Positions 5,683-6,686 of a stretch of 6,686 bases of DNA are shown here, in pieces. The stretch's first letter is position 1. Every line of letters begins with the position of its first letter. This stretch comes from CALDTK01 sp965215215 (GTDB taxonomy: Bacteria > Bacteroidota > Bacteroidia > Chitinophagales > Saprospiraceae), in the NCBI GenBank assembly GCA_965215215.1, contig CBDCDD010000002.1, forward strand, positions 1 to 6,686, given 5' to 3'. The notes below the pieces were generated by a model. It was not told the DNA's origin, ran no database searches, and saw only the letters and a list, made by a program, of their open reading frames with translations. Made by a program: the position numbers and the translations under genes.

Positions 5683-6135
5683 ATGATTCCTACTTCGTAC
5701 AAGCTGGAGTTGTCGAGCTTGCTCTCGTACCCGCTCGGAGCCAAGAACGTCTCGGACGCGCTGGACGGTGTGCCACAGTTTGGAGCGCTCTCCATCACGT
5801 TCACGCCGGGGCAGGACAACCCTCATCGAGTAGAGAGCCCGTTCCTTGTTTTCCGAGTCAACTACAGCAACCGGGTCCCGGGGCGCTCAGCCTCGAACGA
5901 TATGATCGAGAAGGGCTGGTACGATCCCAAGTGGGAGATCAACGTCGGCGCCGTCCCTCGCCCGCTCCGCAACACCGTCAAGACCGCGCTGCTGGCGGAA
6001 GCGTTGCCGAGAGTCCGCCAGTGGCTGCTGAACCACGCCGACGCGACCGGCCGAGAGGGCTACGCTTGGGTTCGAGTCCACTACGACGCCGACGGTGAGC
6101 GTCTCACCTACGAAACCGCAACCCGGCTTCGGTGA
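5683..6135 (+). CDS. Unknown 150-aa protein (cassette K)
   Basis: Not recognised. No signal peptide or membrane segment is seen. The N-terminal half looks strand-rich (ALSITFTPG at 35-43, SPFLVFRVNYS at 52-62). An amphipathic helix spans about 94-117 (RPLRNTVKTALLAEALPRVR), and a final hairpin holds YAWVRVHYDADGERLTYE (127-144). This is a compact alpha/beta protein. ATG 5683 (21 nt from the cassette edge) is chosen because the same open frame upstream runs back through attC 11 and cassette J. The leader contains CACCTCC rather than a Shine-Dalgarno sequence. The stop TGA lies 1 nt before attC 12 and inside the cassette-end complementarity arm (6131-6143). Confidence 0.8.
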   Translation: MIPTSYKLELSSLLSYPLGAKNVSDALDGVPQFGALSITFTPGQDNPHRVESPFLVFRVNYSNRVPGRSASNDMIEKGWYDPKWEINVGAVPRPLRNTVKTALLAEALPRVRQWLLNHADATGREGYAWVRVHYDADGERLTYETATRLR

Positions 6136-6136
6136 C

Positions 6137-6265
6137 GCCTAACTCGCCGCTGCAGGCCGACGTGAAGCGCCAGCGTCCTCGGCCGTCCGTAGCTTCGGCG
6201 TCTCCGCCGCTTCGGCCGAACGCTGTGCCCTCAGCCTCACGCGGCTGAGCGTCCATCTGTTATGT
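6137..6265 (+). repeat. attC site 12 (129 bp)
   Basis: Inverse core GCCTAAC (6137-6143) and core GTTATGT (6259-6265). It matches the start of cassette K over 13 nt (5661-5673 with 6131-6143). The inner stem GTGAAGC is read against GCCTCAC with one mismatch. The loop contains its own inverted pair, CGTAGCTTCGGCG and CGCCGCTTCGGCC, unlike the other sites. Confidence 0.94.
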
Positions 6266-6278
6266 GGCATCCCCACCT

Positions 6279-6686
6279 ATGAAGCATTCTGACTTGATCG
6301 GCCAGAGATTCGAGCGAGCCACGCTCTTCGAGCCATGGTTCATGTACGGTTACCGTCAGTCCGAGGTCAAAGACCTCGTATTCGGTACAGTTTCGGGCCA
6401 GAACGGAGGCAAAGTGCTTGCAATCCAGTATGTCTTCAGGGGCAAGAGGAAACAGCAGCAGGCTCGCGCCGCGTCGAACGTCATCATTGATGAATGGGGA
6501 CACCCTGACTTCGAATGGGGCGACACGACAACGAGCGAAAGCGGCATCGTGAGTACAGCCGCGAAGTTCGCAGCCACTTCCGATCAGTGGGATGTGATCC
6601 TAGACGAGTACCTCGCCGAGGTCGCACCTACTATCATCTATGATGGCCGGGCAGACGGCGGCTCTTTCTATGCTCCGACTCAGTCC
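6279..6686 (+). CDS. Unknown protein, 3' end outside window (cassette L)
   Basis: An open frame from ATG 6279 gives 136 residues with no stop before the window ends, so the gene is partial. It is not recognised. It starts MKHSDLIGQRFERATLFEPW, contains strands VFGTVSG (34-40) and KVLAIQYVF (45-53), a basic patch RGKRKQQQAR (54-63), and an acidic, tryptophan-containing stretch DEWGHPDFEWGD (71-82), then a helix near 100-115. No export signal is seen. The ATG is 19 nt after the cassette edge and preceded by CCCCACCT. Codon use looks less GC-rich than that of cassettes E or H. If the cassette follows the rule of its neighbours, it will end with GCCACATAAC just before or at its attC. Confidence 0.78.
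   Translation, partial: MKHSDLIGQRFERATLFEPWFMYGYRQSEVKDLVFGTVSGQNGGKVLAIQYVFRGKRKQQQARAASNVIIDEWGHPDFEWGDTTTSESGIVSTAAKFAATSDQWDVILDEYLAEVAPTIIYDGRADGGSFYAPTQS

Larger units (their letters stand above)
1..6686 (+). mobile_element. Integron gene-cassette array (internal part)
   Basis: Twelve attC sites of 129-130 bp alternate with short single-gene or gene-less bodies, all in one orientation. Each site opens with a RYYYAAC-like inverse core, closes with a GTTRRRY-like core, and has two internally complementary arms. In ten of eleven complete cassettes the 7-bp core at the start is the exact reverse complement of the inverse core at the end; cassette B differs by one base that leaves a G-T pair. 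This is the mark of cassettes moved as circles by an IntI tyrosine recombinase. No integrase or attI is visible. From the gene and attC orientation they are expected left of base 1. The uniform attC sites suggest a chromosomal, sedentary integron. Confidence 0.95.

Noticed and set aside
87..6265. CRISPR-like array, since a repeat recurs regularly
   Set aside because: Repeats are about 130 bp, internally complementary and separated by 200-700 bp bodies with genes; this is an attC array.
1..6686. Integrase gene, insertion sequences, tRNA or rRNA genes
   Set aside because: No frame or RNA-like sequence supports any of these; the integrase is expected outside the window to the left.

Overview
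The window lies inside a long integron cassette array. Twelve closely related recombination sites of the attC (59-base element) type, each 129 or 130 bp, recur along the plus strand. They divide the sequence into eleven complete cassettes plus the tail of one cassette at the left edge and the start of another at the right edge. All recognisable genes and all attC sites point the same way. No integrase gene, attI site or cassette promoter is visible. By the usual layout of integrons these would lie to the left of base 1. Many near-identical attC sites and mostly unrecognisable genes are typical of a sedentary chromosomal integron rather than a resistance integron.

Layout by complete cassette, cut between G and TT of each core site: A 211-1055 (probable HEPN-domain RNase), B 1056-1431 (no gene), C 1432-1800 (no gene), D 1801-2239 (100-aa unknown protein), E 2240-2917 (178-aa acidic unknown protein), F 2918-3522 (145-aa unknown protein), G 3523-3898 (no gene), H 3899-4554 (179-aa unknown protein whose frame runs into its attC), I 4555-5294 (exported beta-barrel-like protein), J 5295-5661 (no gene), K 5662-6259 (150-aa unknown protein). 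The left edge (1-210) is the end of a gene-less cassette related to B. The right edge (from 6260) carries an open reading frame that runs off the window.

The genes are not an operon with a shared pathway. They are independent mobile units that would depend on an upstream promoter or on unseen promoters of their own. Starts lie only 18-60 nt from the cassette edge and none has a visible purine-rich ribosome-binding site. Several leaders instead contain CCTCC or CACCT. High GC, absence of Shine-Dalgarno sequences and the exported beta-barrel protein suggest a Gram-negative bacterium of the Bacteroidota/Rhodothermota kind (low-confidence inference; a marine Rhodothermota such as the Rubrivirga/Rubricoccus group would fit).

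The most striking structure is at the cassette ends. In all eleven complete cassettes, the first bases and the bases entering the attC are reverse complements over 8-15 nt, well beyond the 7-bp core site. The arms of the attC hairpins also co-vary extensively. The four complete gene-less cassettes have almost the same length (367-376 bp), and three share a GACTGGCGG motif, so they may be a family of non-coding cassettes.
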